From Hydractinia symbiolongicarpus (lineage: Eukaryota; Cnidaria; Hydrozoa; Anthoathecata; Hydractiniidae): DNA of 64,000 nt. Positions 1 to 13,805 of this stretch are shown here, piece by piece (the first letter of the stretch is position 1; each line of letters opens with the position of its first letter). Made by a program: the position numbers and the translations under genes. The notes beneath the pieces were generated by a model. It worked only from the letters and a program-made list of their open reading frames with translations, was not told where the DNA came from and made no database searches. The DNA is taken from assembly GCF_029227915.1 (NCBI RefSeq), contig NC_079884.1:27654001-27718000 (forward strand), read 5' to 3'.

Positions 1-2860
1 CGTTGAAGAAATAGCGACAGTTTCAAAAACTACATTTCATTGACATTCTAACGGTGTCAATCCGTTTGAGTTACAACGGTTGCGTCACACATTCGTACCA
101 ACATGTATTTAGCGATATCTTTTCTGATATTACTATGTTGCATCGCTTTTAACAGTGAAACGATTGACTGTGGGACTTAATTGAACTAACTTTGGACTGT
201 GACCTGTTAAATGTGATAAATGAGACATTGGGACTAGAAGAAATAACATTCTTCTTAATTTGACGTGATTGCCTGAACTCAGTGATTACATTGGGCGCTG
301 TGGTAGCGCTTCATTTAAAAATTTAGGTAATTAAATCATTCTTTACTGTGGGACCAATCCTAGCCGTTATCGCGCGCTGAAGAAATAGCGACAGTTTCCA
401 AAACTACATTTCATTGACTTTCTAACAGTATCAATCCGCTTCAGTTACAACAGTTGCGTCACATATTCGTACCAACATGTACTTATCGATAGTATTCGGA
501 TATTAATAGGTTGCATCGCTTTTGACAGTGAAACGTTTGACTGCGGGACTTAATTGAACTGATTTTGGACTTTGACCTGTTAAATGGGATAAATGAGACA
601 ATTGGACTCCAAGAAATAACATTCTTCTTAACTTGACATGATTGCTGGAACTCAGCGATTACATGGGCGCTGTGGTAGCGCTTTATTTAAAAATTAAGAT
701 AAATAAGTCATTTTTTACTGTGGGACCAATCCTAGCCGTTAGTTTGCGTTGAAGAAATAGCGACAGTTTCAAAAACTACATTTCATTGACATTCTAACGG
801 TGTCAATCCGTTTGAGTTACAACGGTTGCGTCACACATTCGTACCAACATGTATTTAGTGATTTTTTTCAGATATTCCTAAGTTGTATCGCTTTCAACCG
901 TGAAAAGATTGACTGTGGGACTTAATTGAACTGATTTTGAACTTTGACCTTGTAAATGTGATAAATGAGGCATTTTGACTACAAGAAATAACTTTCTTTT
1001 TAATTTGACATGATTGCTGGAATTCAACGATTACATCAATCTCTGTGGTAGCGTTTTATTTAAAAATTTAGATAAATAAGTCTTTTCTTACTGTGAGACC
1101 AATTCTGGCCGTTAGCACCCGCTGAATAAATAGGAACAATTTCAAAGACTACATTTCAATGAACTTTCCAGCGGTATAAATCCGTTTGAGTTGCAACGGC
1201 TGCGTCACATATTCGTACCAACATGTATTTAGCGATAGTATTCGGATATTACTAGGTTGCATCGCTTTTAACAGTGAAACGTTTGATTGTGGGACGTAAT
1301 TGAACTGATTTTGGACTTTGACCTTATAAATGTGATAAATGAGGCAATATGACTACAACAAATAACATTCTTCTTAATTTGACACGATTGCTGGAACTCA
1401 GCGATTACCCTGGGCGCTGTGGTAGCGCTTTATTTAAAAACTAATATAAATAAGTCATTTTATACCGTGGGACCAGACTTAGCCGTTAGTTCGCGCTGAA
1501 GAAATAAAGACATTTTCAAAAACTACATCTCACTGACTTTTTAACGGTGTCAGTTTGTTTGAGTTACAACGGTTGGGTCACATATTCGTACCAACATGTA
1601 TGTAGCGATATTTTTTCTGATATTACTATGTTGCATCGCTCTTAACAGTGAAACGATTGACTGTGGGACTTAATTGAACTAATTTGGACAGTGACCTGTG
1701 AAATGTGATAAATGAGACAATTGGACTCCAAAAAATAACAATGTTTTTAATTTGACATGATTGTGGGAAATCAGCGATTACATCAGGCTCTGTGGTAGCG
1801 CTTTATTTAAAAATGTAGATAAATAAGTCATTTTTTAGTATGGGACCAATCCTAGCCGTTATCGCGCGCTGAAGAAATAGCGACAGTTTCAAAAACTACA
1901 TCTCACTGACTTTCTAACGGTGTCAGTCCGTTTGAATTACAACGATTGGGTCACATATTCGTACCAACATGTATTTAGCGATATTTTTTTCTGATATTAC
2001 TATGATGAAACGCTTTTAACAGTGAAACGATTGACTGTGGGACTCAATTGAACTAACTTTGGACTGTGACCTGTTAAATGTGATAAATGAGACAATTGGA
2101 CTCCAAGAAATAACATTCTTCCTAATTTGAGATAATTGCCGGAACTCAGCGATTACACGGGGCGCTGTGGTAGCGCTTCATTTAAAAATTTAGATAAAAA
2201 AGTCATTCTTTACTGTGGGACCAATCCTAGCCGTTATCGCGCGCTGAAGAAATAGCGACAGTTTCAAAAACTACATCTCACTGACTTTCTAACGGTGTCA
2301 GTCCATTTGAATTGCAACGGTTGGGTCACATATTGGTACCAACATGTATTTAGCGATATTTTTTCTGATATTACTATGTTGCATCGCTTTTAACAGTGAA
2401 ACGATTGGCTGGGGGACTTAATTGAACTAACTTTGGACTGTGACCTGTTAAATGTGATGAATGAGACATTTGGACTAGAAGAAATAACATTCTTCTTAAT
2501 TTGACGTGATTGCCTGAACTCAGCGATTACATTGGGCGCTGTGGTAGTGCTTCATTTAAAAATTTAGATAATTAAGTCATTCTTTACTGTGGGACCAATC
2601 CTAGCCGTTATCGCGCGCTGAAGAAATAGCGACAGTTTCCAAAACTACATTTCATTGACTTTCTAACAGTATCAATCCGCTTCAGTTACAACAGTTGCGT
2701 CACATATTCGTACCAACATGTACTTATCGATAGTATTCGGATATTAATAGGTTGCATCGCTTTTGACAGTGTAACGTTTGACTGCGGGACTTAATTGTAC
2801 TGATTTTGGACTTTGACCTGTTAAATGTGATAAATGAGACAATTGGACTCCAAGAAATAA
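1..2860 (+). repeat. Higher-order unit, first copy (16 monomers upstream of 5975-8830)
   Basis: Base 1 aligns with base 5975, and variant markers stay in step for about 7.7 monomers: the monomers starting at 363, 735, 1108, 1482, 1855, 2230 and 2604 match those at 6337, 6710, 7083, 7457, 7830, 8204 and 8578. Differences are scattered single bases and 1-2 bp indels, such as the two bases missing near 7879. Agreement ends inside the monomer starting at 2604: after about 2860 this copy reads cctaatttgacttaatatccgg, whereas the other reads cttaatttgacgtgattgcc. Confidence 0.88.
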
Positions 2861-3349
2861 CATTCTTCCTAATTTGACTTAATATCCGGAATTCAGCGAT
2901 TACACGGTGCGCTGTGGTAGCGCTTCATTTAAAAATTTAGATAAAAAAGTCATTCTTTACTGTGGGACCAATCCTAGCCGTTATCGCGCGCTGAAGAAAT
3001 AGCGACAGTTTCAAAAACTACATCTCACTGACTTTCTAACGGTGTCAGTCCGTTTGAGTTACAACGGTTGCGTCACACATTCGTACCAACATGTATTTAG
3101 TGATTTTCTTCCGATATTACTAAGTTGTATCGCTTTCAACAGTGAAACAATTGACTGTGGGAATTAATTGAACTGATTTTGATCTGTGACCTTATAAATG
3201 TTATAAGTGAGACAATTGGACTCCAAGAAATAATATTCTTTTTAATTTGACATGATTGTGGGAAATTAGCGATTACATCAGGCTCTGTGGTAGCGCTTTA
3301 TTTAAAAATTTAGATAATTAAATCTTTTCCTACTGTGGGACCAATCCTA

Positions 3350-4469
3350 GCCGTTACTTCGCGCTGAAGAAATAGGAACAGTTTCAAAAAATACATCTCA
3401 CTGACTTTCTAACGGTGTAAGTCCGTTTGATTTACAACGGTTGGGTCACATATTGGTACCAACATGTATTTAGCGATATTTTTTCTGATATTACTATGTT
3501 GCATCGCTTTTAACAGTGAAACGATTGACTGTGGGACTTATTTGAACTAACTTTGGACTGTGACCTGTTAAATGTGATAAATGAGACATTGGGACTAGAA
3601 GAAATAACATTCTTCTTAATTTGACGTGATTGCCTGAACTCAGTGATTACATTGGCCGCTGTGGTAGCGCTTCATTTAAAAATTTAGATAATTAAGTCAT
3701 TCTTTACTGTGGGACCAATCCTAGCCGTTATCGCGCGCTGAAGAAATAGCGACAGTTTCCAAAACTACATTTCATTGACTTTCTAACAGTATCAATCCGC
3801 TTCAGTTACAACAGTTGCGTCACATATTCGTACCAACATGTACTTATCGATAGTATTCGGATATTAATAGGTTGCATCGCTTTTGACAATGAAACGTTTG
3901 ACTGCGGGACTTAATTGAACTGATTTTGGACTTTGACCTGTTAAATGTGATAAATGAGACAATTGGACTCCAAGAAATAACATTCTTCTTAATTTGACGT
4001 GATTCCCTGAACTCAGCGATTACATTGGGCGCTGTGGGAGCGCTTCATTTAAAAATTTAGACAAATAAGTCATTCTTTACTGTTTGACCAATCCTAGCCG
4101 TTATCGCGCGCTGAGGAAATGGCGACAGTTTTAAAAACTACATTTCATTGACTTTCTAACAGTATCAATCCGCTTCAGTTACAACAGTTGCGTCACATAT
4201 TCGTACCAACATGTACTTATCGATAGTATTCGGATAATAATTGGTTGCATCGCTTTTGACAGTGAAACGTTTGACTGCGGGACTTAATTGAACTGATTTT
4301 GGACTTTGACCTGTTAAATGTGATAAATGAGGCAATTGGACTCCAAGAAATAACATTCTTCTTAATTTGACGTGATTGCCTGAACTCAGCGATTACATTG
4401 GGCGCTGTGGGAGCGCTTCATTTAAAAATTTAGATAAAAAAGTCATTCTTTACTGTGGGACCAATCCTA
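3350..4469 (+). repeat. Tandem 3-mer, copy 1 (1120 bp)
   Basis: The monomers at 3350, 3724 and 4097 are repeated in order at 4470, 4844 and 5217. Only about five differences were noticed over 1120 bp, for example ccgctg versus gcgctg near 3656/4776. Shared rare markers are tttgatttacaacgg, tattggtaccaac and ctgtttgaccaatcc. The third monomers look identical. Confidence 0.92.
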
Positions 4470-5589
4470 GCCGTTATCGCGCGCTGAAGAAATAGGAACA
4501 GTTTCAAAAAATACATCTCACTGACTTTCTAACGGTGTAAGTCCGTTTGATTTACAACGGTTGGGTCACATATTGGTACCAACATGTATTTAGCGATATT
4601 TTTTCTGATATTACTATGTTGCATCGCTTTTAACAGTGAAACGATTGACTGTGGGACTTATTTGAACTAACTTTGGACTGTGACCTGTTAAATGTGATAA
4701 ATGAGACATTGGGACTAGAAGAAATAACATTCTTCTTAATTTGACGTGATTGCCTGAACTCAGTGATTACATTGGGCGCTGTGGTAGCGCTTCATTTAAA
4801 AATTTAGATAATTAAGTCATTCTTTACTGTGGGACCAATCCTAGCCGTTATCGCGCGCTGAAGAAATAGCGACAGTTTCCAAAACTACATTTCATTGACT
4901 TTCTAACAGTATCAATCCGCTTCAGTTACAACAGTTGCGTCACATATTCGTACCAACATGTACTTATCGATAGTATTCGGATATTAATAGGTTGCATCGC
5001 TTTTGACAACGAAACGTTTGACTGCGGGACTTAATTGAACTGATTTGGGACTTTGACCTGTTAAATGTGATAAATGAGACAATTGGACTCCAAAAAATAA
5101 CATTCTTCTTAATTTGACGTGATTCCCTGAACTCAGCGATTACATTGGGCGCTGTGGGAGCGCTTCATTTAAAAATTTAGATAAATAAGTCATTCTTTAC
5201 TGTTTGACCAATCCTAGCCGTTATCGCGCGCTGAGGAAATGGCGACAGTTTTAAAAACTACATTTCATTGACTTTCTAACAGTATCAATCCGCTTCAGTT
5301 ACAACAGTTGCGTCACATATTCGTACCAACATGTACTTATCGATAGTATTCGGATAATAATTGGTTGCATCGCTTTTGACAGTGAAACGTTTGACTGCGG
5401 GACTTAATTGAACTGATTTTGGACTTTGACCTGTTAAATGTGATAAATGAGGCAATTGGACTCCAAGAAATAACATTCTTCTTAATTTGACGTGATTGCC
5501 TGAACTCAGCGATTACATTGGGCGCTGTGGGAGCGCTTCATTTAAAAATTTAGATAAAAAAGTCATTCTTTACTGTGGGACCAATCCTA
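4470..5589 (+). repeat. Tandem 3-mer, copy 2 (1120 bp)
   Basis: Direct neighbour and near-identical copy of 3350-4469. The following monomer at 5590 belongs to another variant (tagtgattttcatcc) and resembles the monomer at 2977, so the triplet expansion stopped at two copies. Confidence 0.92.
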
Positions 5590-5974
5590 GCCGTTATCGC
5601 GCGCTGAAGAAATAGCGACAGTTTCAAGAACTACATCTCACTGACTTTCTAACGGTGTCAGTCCGTTTGAGTTACAACGGTTGCGTCACACATTCGTACC
5701 AACATGTATTTAGTGATTTTCATCCGATATTACTAAGTTGTATCGCTTTCAACAGTGAAACAATTGACTGTGGGAATTAATTGAACTGATTTTGATCTGT
5801 GACCTTATAAATGTAATAAATGAGGCAATTTGACTACAAGAAATAACATTCTTCTTAACTTGACATGATTGCTGGAACTCAGCGATTACACTGGGTGCTG
5901 TGGTAGCGCTTTATTTAAAAATTAAGATAAATAAGTCATTTTTTACTGTGGGACCAATCCTAGCCGTTAGTTTG

Positions 5975-8830
5975 CGTTGAAGAAATAGCGACAGTTTCAA
6001 AAACTACATTTCATTGACATTCTAAGGGTGTCAATCCGTTTGAGTTACAACGGTTGCGTCACACATTCGTACCAACATGTATTTAGCGATATTTTTTCTG
6101 ATATTACTATGTTGCATCGCTTTTAACAGTGAAACGATTGACTGCGGGACTTAATTGAACTAACTTTCGACTGTGACCTGTTAAATGTGATAAATGAGAC
6201 ATTGGGACTAGAAGAAATAACATTCTTCTTAATTTGACGTGATTGCCTGAACTCAGTGATTACATTGGGCGCTGTGGTAGCGCTTCATTTAAAAATTTAG
6301 GTAAATAAGTCATTCTTTACTGTGGGACCAATCCTAGCCGTTATCGCGCGCTGAAGAAATAGCGACAGTTTCCAAAACTACATTTCATTGACTTTCTAAC
6401 AGTATCAATCCGCTTCAGTTACAACAGTTGCGTCACATATTCGTACCAACATGTACTTATCGATAGTATTCGGATATTAATAGGTTGCATCGCTTTTGAC
6501 AGTGAAACGTTTGACTGCGGGACTTAATTGAACTGATTTTGGACTTTGACCTGTTAAATGTGATAAATGAGACAATTGGACTCCAAGAAATAACATTCTT
6601 CTTAACTTGACATGATTGCTGGAACTCAGCGATTGCACTGGGCGCTGTGGTAGCGCTTTATTTAAAAATTAAGATAAATAAGTCATTTTTTACTGTGGGA
6701 CCAATCCTAGCCGTTAGTTTGCGTTGAAGAAATAGCGACAGTTTCAAAAACTACATTTCATTGACATTCTAACGGTGTCAATCCGTTTGAGTTACAACGG
6801 TTGCGTCACACATTCGTACCAACATGTATTTAGTGATTTTTTTCAGATATTCCTAAGTTGTATCGCTTTCAACAGTGAAAAGATTGACTGTGGGACGTAA
6901 TTGAACTGATTTTGAACTTTGACCTTGTAAATGTGATAAATGAGGCATTTTGACTACAAGAAATAACTTTCTTTTTAATTTGACATGATTGCTGGAATTC
7001 AACGATTACATCAATCTCTGTGGTAGCGTTTTATTTAAAAATTTAGATAAATAAGTCTTTTCTTACTGTGAGACCAATTCTGGCCGTTAGCACCCGCTGA
7101 ATAAATAGGAACAATTTCAAAGACTACATTTCAATGAACTTTCCAGCGGTATAAATCCGTTTGAGTTGCAACGGCTGCGTCACATATTCGTACCAACATG
7201 TATTTAGCGATAGTATTCGGATATTACTAGGTTGCATCGCTTTTAACAGTGAAACGTTTGATAGTGGGACGTAATTGAACTGATTTTGGACTTTGACCTT
7301 ATAAATGTGATAAATGAGGCAATATGACTACAACAAATAACATTCTTCTTAATTTGACACGATTGCTGGAACTCAGCGATTACCCTGGGCGCTGTGGTAG
7401 CGCTTTATTTAAAAACTAATATAAATAAGTCATTTTATACCGTGGGACCAGACCTAGCCGTTAGTTCGCGCTGAAGAAATAAAGACATTTTCAAAAACTA
7501 CATCTCACTGACTTTTTAACGGTGTCAGTTTGTTTGAGTTACAACGGTTGGGTCACATATTCGTACCAACATGTATGTAGCGATATTTTTTCTGATATTA
7601 CTATGTTGCATCGCTCTTAACAGTGAAACGATTGACTGTGGGACTTAATTGAACTAATTTGGACAGTGACCTGTTAAATGTGATAAATGAGACAATTGGA
7701 CTCCAAAAAATAACAATGTTTTTAATTTGACATGATTGTGGGAAATCAGCGATTACATCAGGCTCTGTGGTAGCGCTTTATTTAAAAATTTAGATAAATA
7801 AGTCATTTTTTAGTGTGGGACCAATCCTAGCCGTTATCGCGCGCTGAAGAAATAGCGACAGTTTCAAAAACTACATCTCCTGACTTTCTAACGGTGTCAG
7901 TCCGTTTGAATTACAACGATTGGGTCACATATTCGTACCAACATGTATTTAGCGATATTTTTTTCTGATATTACTATGATGAAACGCTTTTAACAGTGAA
8001 ACGATTGACTGTGGGACTCAATTGAACTAACTTTGGACTGTGACCTGTTAAATGTGATAAATGAGACAATTGGACTCCAAGAAATAACATTCTTCCTAAT
8101 TTGACATAATTGCCGGAACTCAGCGATTACACGGGGCGCTGTGGTAGCGCTTCATTTAAAAATTTAGATAAAAAAGTCATTCTTTAATGTGGGACCAATC
8201 CTAGCCGTTATCGCGCGCTGAAGAAATAGCGACAGTTTCAAAAACTACATCTCACTGACTTTCTAACGGTGTCAGTCCGTTTGAATTGCAACGGTTGGGT
8301 AACATATTGGTACCAACATGTATTTAGCGATATTTTTTCTGATATTACTATGTTGCATCGCTTTTAACAGTGAAACGATTGGCTGGGGGACTTTATTGAA
8401 CTAACTTTGGACTGTGACCTGTTAAATGTGATGAATGAGACATTTGGACTAGAAGAAATAACATTCTTCTTAATTTGACGTGATTGCCTGAAGTCAGCGA
8501 TTACATTGGGCGCTGTGGTAGTGCTTCATTTAAAAATTTAGATAATTAAGTCATTCTTTACTGTGGGACCAATTCTAGCCGTTATCGCGCGCTGAAGAAA
8601 TAGCGACAGTTTCCAAAACTACATTTCATTGACTTTCTAACAGTATCAATCCGCTTCAGTTACAACAGTTGCGTCACATATTCGTACCAACATGTACTTA
8701 TCGATAGTATTCGGATATTAATAGGTTGCATCGCTTTTGACAGTGTAACGTTTGACTGCGGGACTTAATTGTACTGATTTTGGACTTTGACCTGTTAAAT
8801 GTGATAAATGAGACAATTGGACTCCAAGAA
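5975..8830 (+). repeat. Higher-order unit, second copy (matches 1-2860)
   Basis: Same ordered series of monomer variants as the window start, offset by about 5974 bp or 16 monomers. Eight monomers of other variants separate the copies (about 2977-5962), so this is a long-period repeat whose full unit would be near 6 kb. The part beyond 7830 was then duplicated again as a 5-mer. Confidence 0.88.
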
Positions 8831-9696
8831 ATAACATTCTTCTTAATTTGACGTGATTGCCTGAACTCAGCGATTACATTGGGCGCTGTGGGAGCGTTTC
8901 ATTTAAAAATTTAGATAAAAAAGTCATTCTTTACTGTGGGACCAATCCTAGCCGTTAGTTTGCGTTGAAGAAATAGCGACAGTTTCAAAAACTACATTTC
9001 ATTGACTTTCTAACGGTGTCAATCCGTTTGAGTTACAACGGTTGCGTCACACATTCGTACCAACATGTATTTAGTGATTTTTTTCAGATATTCCTAAGTT
9101 GTATCGCTTTCAACCGTGAAAAGATTGACTGTGGGACTTAATTGAACTGATTTTGAACTTTGACCTTGTAAATGTGATAAATGAGGCATTTTGACTACAA
9201 GAAATAACTTTCTTTTAAATTTGACATGATTGCTGGAAATCAACGATTACATCAAGCTCTGTGGTAGCGTTTTATTTAAAAATTTAGACAAATAAGTCTT
9301 TTTTACTGTGAGACCAATTCTGGCCGTTACCACCCGCTGAATAAATAGGAAAAATTTCAAAGACTACAATTCAATTAACTTTCCAGAGGTATAAATCCGT
9401 TTGAGTTGCAACGGTTGCGTCACATATTCGTACCAACATGTATTTAGCGAGAGTATTCGGATATTACTAGGTTGCATCGCTTTTAACAGTGAAACGTTTG
9501 ATTGTGGGACGTAATTGAACGGATTTTGGACTTTGACCTTATAAATGTGATAAATGAGGCAATATGACTACAACAAATAACATTCTTCTTAATTTGACAT
9601 GATTGCTGGAACTCAGCGATTACCCTGGGCGCTGTGGTAGCGCTTTATTTAAAAACTAATATAAATAAGTCATCTTATACCGTGGGACCAGTCCTA
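7830..9696 (+). repeat. Tandem 5-mer, copy 1 (1867 bp)
   Basis: Monomers at 7830, 8204, 8578, 8951 and 9323 recur in order at 9697, 10071, 10445, 10818 and 11190. Rare shared markers include the two-base-shorter catctcctgac, ttgggtaacatattgg, gtgtaacgtttgac and gaggtataaatccg. Its first 2.5 monomers are also part of the older 16-monomer-spaced repeat, so the 5-mer event came later. Confidence 0.92.
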
Positions 9697-11563
9697 GCCG
9701 TTAGTTCGCGCTGAAGAAATAGCGACAGTTTCAAAAACTACATCTCCTGACTTTCTAACGGTGTCAGTCCGTTTGAATTACAACGATTGGGTCACATATT
9801 CGTACCAACATGTATTTAGCGATATTTTTTTCTGATATTACTATGATGAAACGCTTTTAACAGTGAAATGATTGACTGTGGGACTCAATTGAACTAACTT
9901 TGGACTGTGACCTGTTAAATGTGATAAATGAGACAATTGGACTCCAAGAAATAACATTCTTCCTAATTTGACATAATTGCCGGAACTCAGCGATTACACG
10001 GGGCGCTGTGGTAGCGCTTCATTTAAAAATTTAGATAAAAAAGTCATTCTTTAATGTGGGACCAATCCTAGCCGTTATCGCACGCTGAAGAAATAGCGAC
10101 AGTTTCAAAAACTACATCTCACTGACTTTCTAACGGTGTCAGTCCGTTTGAATTGCAACGGTTGGGTAACATATTGGTACCAACATGTATTTAGCGATAT
10201 TTTTTCTGATATTACTATGTTGCATCGCTTTTAACAGTGAAACGATTGGCTGGGGGACTTAATTGAACTAACTTTGGACTGTGACCTGTTAAATGTGATG
10301 AATGAGACATTTGGACTAGAAGAAATAACATTCTTCTTAATTTGACGTGATTGCCTGAAGTCAGCGATTACATTGGGCGCTGTGGTAGTGCTTCATTTAA
10401 AAATTTAGATAATTAAGTCATTCTTTACTGTGGGACCAATTCTAGCCGTTATCGCGCGCTGAAGAAATAGCGACAGTTTCCAAAACTACATTTCATTGAC
10501 TTTCTAACAGTATCAATCCGCTTCAGTTACAACAGTTGCGTCACATATTCGTACCAACATGTACTTATCGATAGTATTCGGATATTAATAGGTTGCATCA
10601 CTTTTGACAGTGTAACGTTTGACTGCGGGACTTAATTGTACTGATTTTGGACTTTGACCTGTTAAATGTGATAAATGAGACAATTGGACTCCAAGAAATA
10701 ACATTCTTCTTAATTTGACGTGATTGCCTGAACTCAGCGATTACATTGGGCGCTGTGGGAGCGTTTCATTTAAAAATTTAGATAAAAAAGTCATTCTTTA
10801 CTGTGGGACCAATCCTAGCCGTTAGTTTGCGTTGAAGAAATAGCGACAGTTTCAAAAACTACATTTCATTGACTTTCTAACGGTGTCAATCCGTTTGAGT
10901 TACAACGGTTGCGTCACACATTCGTACCAACATGTATTTAGTGATTTTTTTCAGATATTCCTAAGTTGTATCGCTTTCAACCGTGAAAAGATTGACTGTG
11001 GGACTTAATTGAACTGATTTTGAACTTTGACCTTGTAAATGTGATAAATGAGGCATTTTGACTACAAGAAATAACTTTCTTTTAAATTTGACATGATTGC
11101 TGGAAATCAACGATTACATCAAGCTCTGTGGTAGCGTTTTATTTAAAAATTTAGACAAATAAGTCTTTTTTACTGTGAGACCAATTCTGGCCGTTACCAC
11201 CCGCTGAATAAATAGGAAAAATTTCAAAGACTACAATTCAATTAACTTTCCAGAGGTATAAATCCGTTTGAGTTGCAACGGTTGCGTCACATATTCGTAC
11301 CAACATGTATTTAGCGAGAGTATTCGGATATTACTAGGTTGCATCGCTTTTAACAGTGAAACGTTTGATTGTGGGACGTAATTGAACGGATTTTGGACTT
11401 TGACCTTATAAATGTGATAAATGAGGCAATATGACTACAACAAATAACATTCTTCTTAATTTGACATGATTGCTGGAACTCAGCGATTACCCTGGGCGCT
11501 GTGGTAGCGCTTTATTTAAAAACTAATATAAATAAGTCATCTTATACCGTGGGACCAGTCCTA
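9697..11563 (+). repeat. Tandem 5-mer, copy 2 (1867 bp)
   Basis: Adjacent copy of 7830-9696 with only a handful of changes by eye, for example gcacgctg for gcgcgctg near 10080 and tgcatcact for tgcatcgct near 10597. The first few bases (gttagttcgc instead of gttatcgcgc) come from the preceding monomer variant, placing the exchange point at the monomer start. Confidence 0.92.
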
Positions 11564-12060
11564 GCCGTTAGTTCGCGCTGAAGAAATAGAGACATTTTCA
11601 AAAACTACATCTCACTGACTTTTTAACAGTGTCAGTCTGTTTGAGTTACAACGGTTGGGTCACATATTCGTACCAACATGTATGTAGCGATATTGTTTCT
11701 GATATTACTAGGTTGCATCGCTCTTAACAGTGAAACGATTGACTGTGGGACTTAATTGAACTAACTTTGGACAGTGACCTGTTAAATGTGATAAATGAGA
11801 CAATTGGACTCCAAGAAATAACATTCTTCTTAATTTGACGTGATTGCCTGAACTCAGCGATTACATTGGGCGCTGTGGGAGCGTTTCATTTAAAAATTTA
11901 GATAAAAAAGTCATTCTTTACTGTGGGACCAATCCTAGCCGTTAGTTTGCGTTGAAGAAATAGCGACAGTTTCAAAAACTACATTTCATTGACTTTCTAA
12001 CGGTGTCAATCTGTTTGAGTTACAACGGTTGCGTCACACATTCGTACCAACATGTATTTA

Positions 12061-12807
12061 GTGATTTTTTTCATATATTCCTAAGTTGTATCGCTTTCAA
12101 CAGTGAAAAGATTGACTGTGAGACTTAATTGAACTGATTTTGAACTTTGACCTTGTAAATGTGATAAATGAGGCATTTTGACTACAAGAAATAACTTTCT
12201 TTTTAATTTGACATGATTGCTGGAATTCAACGATTACATCAAGCTCTGTGGTAGCGTTTTATTAAAAAATTTAGATAAATAAGTCTTTTCTAACTGTGAG
12301 ACCAATTCTGGCCGTTAGCACCCGCTAAATAAATAGGAAAAATTTCAAAGACTACATTTCAATGAATTTTCCACAGGTATAAACCCGTTTGAGTTGCAAC
12401 GGTTGCGTCACATATTCGTACCAACATGTATTTAGCGATAGTACTCGGATATTACTAGGTTGCATCGCTTTTGACAGTGAAACGTTTGACTGCGGGACTT
12501 AATTGAACTGATTTTGGACTTTGATCTTATAAATGTTATAAGTGAGACAATTGGACTCCAAGAAATAACATTCTTCTTAATTTGACATGATTGCAGGAAT
12601 TTAGCGATTACACTGGGCGCTGTGGTAGCGCTTCATTTAAAAATTTAGATAAATAAGTCATTCTTTACTGTGGGACCAATCTTAGCCGTTAGCGCGCGCT
12701 GAAGATATAGACACAGTTTCAAAAACTCCATTTCATTGACTTCCTAACGGTGTCAATCCGTTTGAGTTACAACGGTTGCGTCACACATTCGTACCAACAT
12801 GTATTTA
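12061..12807 (+). repeat. Tandem 2-mer, copy 1 (747 bp)
   Basis: From gtgatttttttcatatattcc at 12061 the sequence repeats at 12808. The pair combines one cacattcg/ctttcaacagtg monomer and one tagcgatagtactcgg monomer. The duplication frame starts about 120 bp inside a monomer, so the 5' part of the monomer at 11938 differs from that at 12685, while 12685 and 13432 agree. Confidence 0.88.
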
Positions 12808-13554
12808 GTGATTTTTTTCATATATTCCTAAGTTGTATCGCTTTCAACAGTGAAAAGATTGACTGTGAGACTTAATTGAACTGATTTTGAACTTTGACCT
12901 TGTAAATGTGATAAATGAGGCATTTTGACTACAAGAAATAACTTTCTTTTTAATTTGACATGATTGCTGGAATTCAACGATTACATCAAGCTCTGTGGTA
13001 GCGTTTTATTAAAAAATTTAGATAAATAAGTCTTTTCTAACTGTGAGACCAATTCTGGCCGTTAGCACCCGCTGAATAAATAGGAAAAATTTCAAAGACT
13101 ACATTTCAATGAATTTTCCACAGGTATAAACCCGTTTGAGTTGCAACGGTTGCGTCACATATTCGTACCAACATGTATTTAGCGATAGTACTCGGATATT
13201 ACTAGGTTGCATCGCTTTTGACAGTGAAACGTTTGACTGCGGGACTTAATTGAACTGATTTTGGACTTTGATCTTATAAATGTTATAAGTGAGACAATTG
13301 GACTCCAAGAAATAACATTCTTCTTAATTTGACATGATTGCAGGAATTTAGCGATTACACTGGGCGCTGTGGTAGCGCTTCATTTAAAAATTTAGATAAA
13401 TAAGTCATTCTTTACTGTGGGACCAATCTTAGCCGTTAGCGCGCGCTGAAGATATAGACACAGTTTCAAAAACTCCATTTCATTGACTTCCTAACGGTGT
13501 CAATCCGTTTGAGTTACAACGGTTGCGTCACACATTCGTACCAACATGTATTTA
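12808..13554 (+). repeat. Tandem 2-mer, copy 2 (747 bp)
   Basis: Near-identical neighbour of 12061-12807. It keeps the rare leader gcgcgctgaagatatagacacag of the preceding copy. After about 13554 the sequence changes to tttcttttcagatattcc, ending the match. Confidence 0.87.
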
Positions 13555-13805
13555 GTGATTTCTTTTCAGATATTCCTAAGTTGTATCGCTTTCAACAGTG
13601 AAACGATTGACTGTGGGACTTAATTGAACTGATTTTGAACTTTGACCTTGTAAATGTGATAAATGAGGGATTTTGACTACAAGAAATAACTTTCTTTTTA
13701 ATTTGACATGATTGCTAGAATTCAACGATTACATCAGGCTCTGTGGTAGCGTTTTATTTAAAAATTTAGATAAATAAGTCTTTTCTTACTGTGAGACCAA
13801 TTCTG

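Noticed and set aside
363-400. Hammerhead ribozyme core, because some satellites encode one and ctgaaga fits CUGANGA
   Set aside because: No GAAA follows at a workable distance with a pairing stem; the next gtgaaac is about 130 bases on and its flanks do not pair. No intact core was seen on the strand examined in detail.
4165-5476. Two identical 63-codon minus-strand open frames (4165-4356 and 5285-5476)
   Set aside because: They are identical only because their monomers belong to the 1120-bp tandem duplication. Other monomers break the frame.
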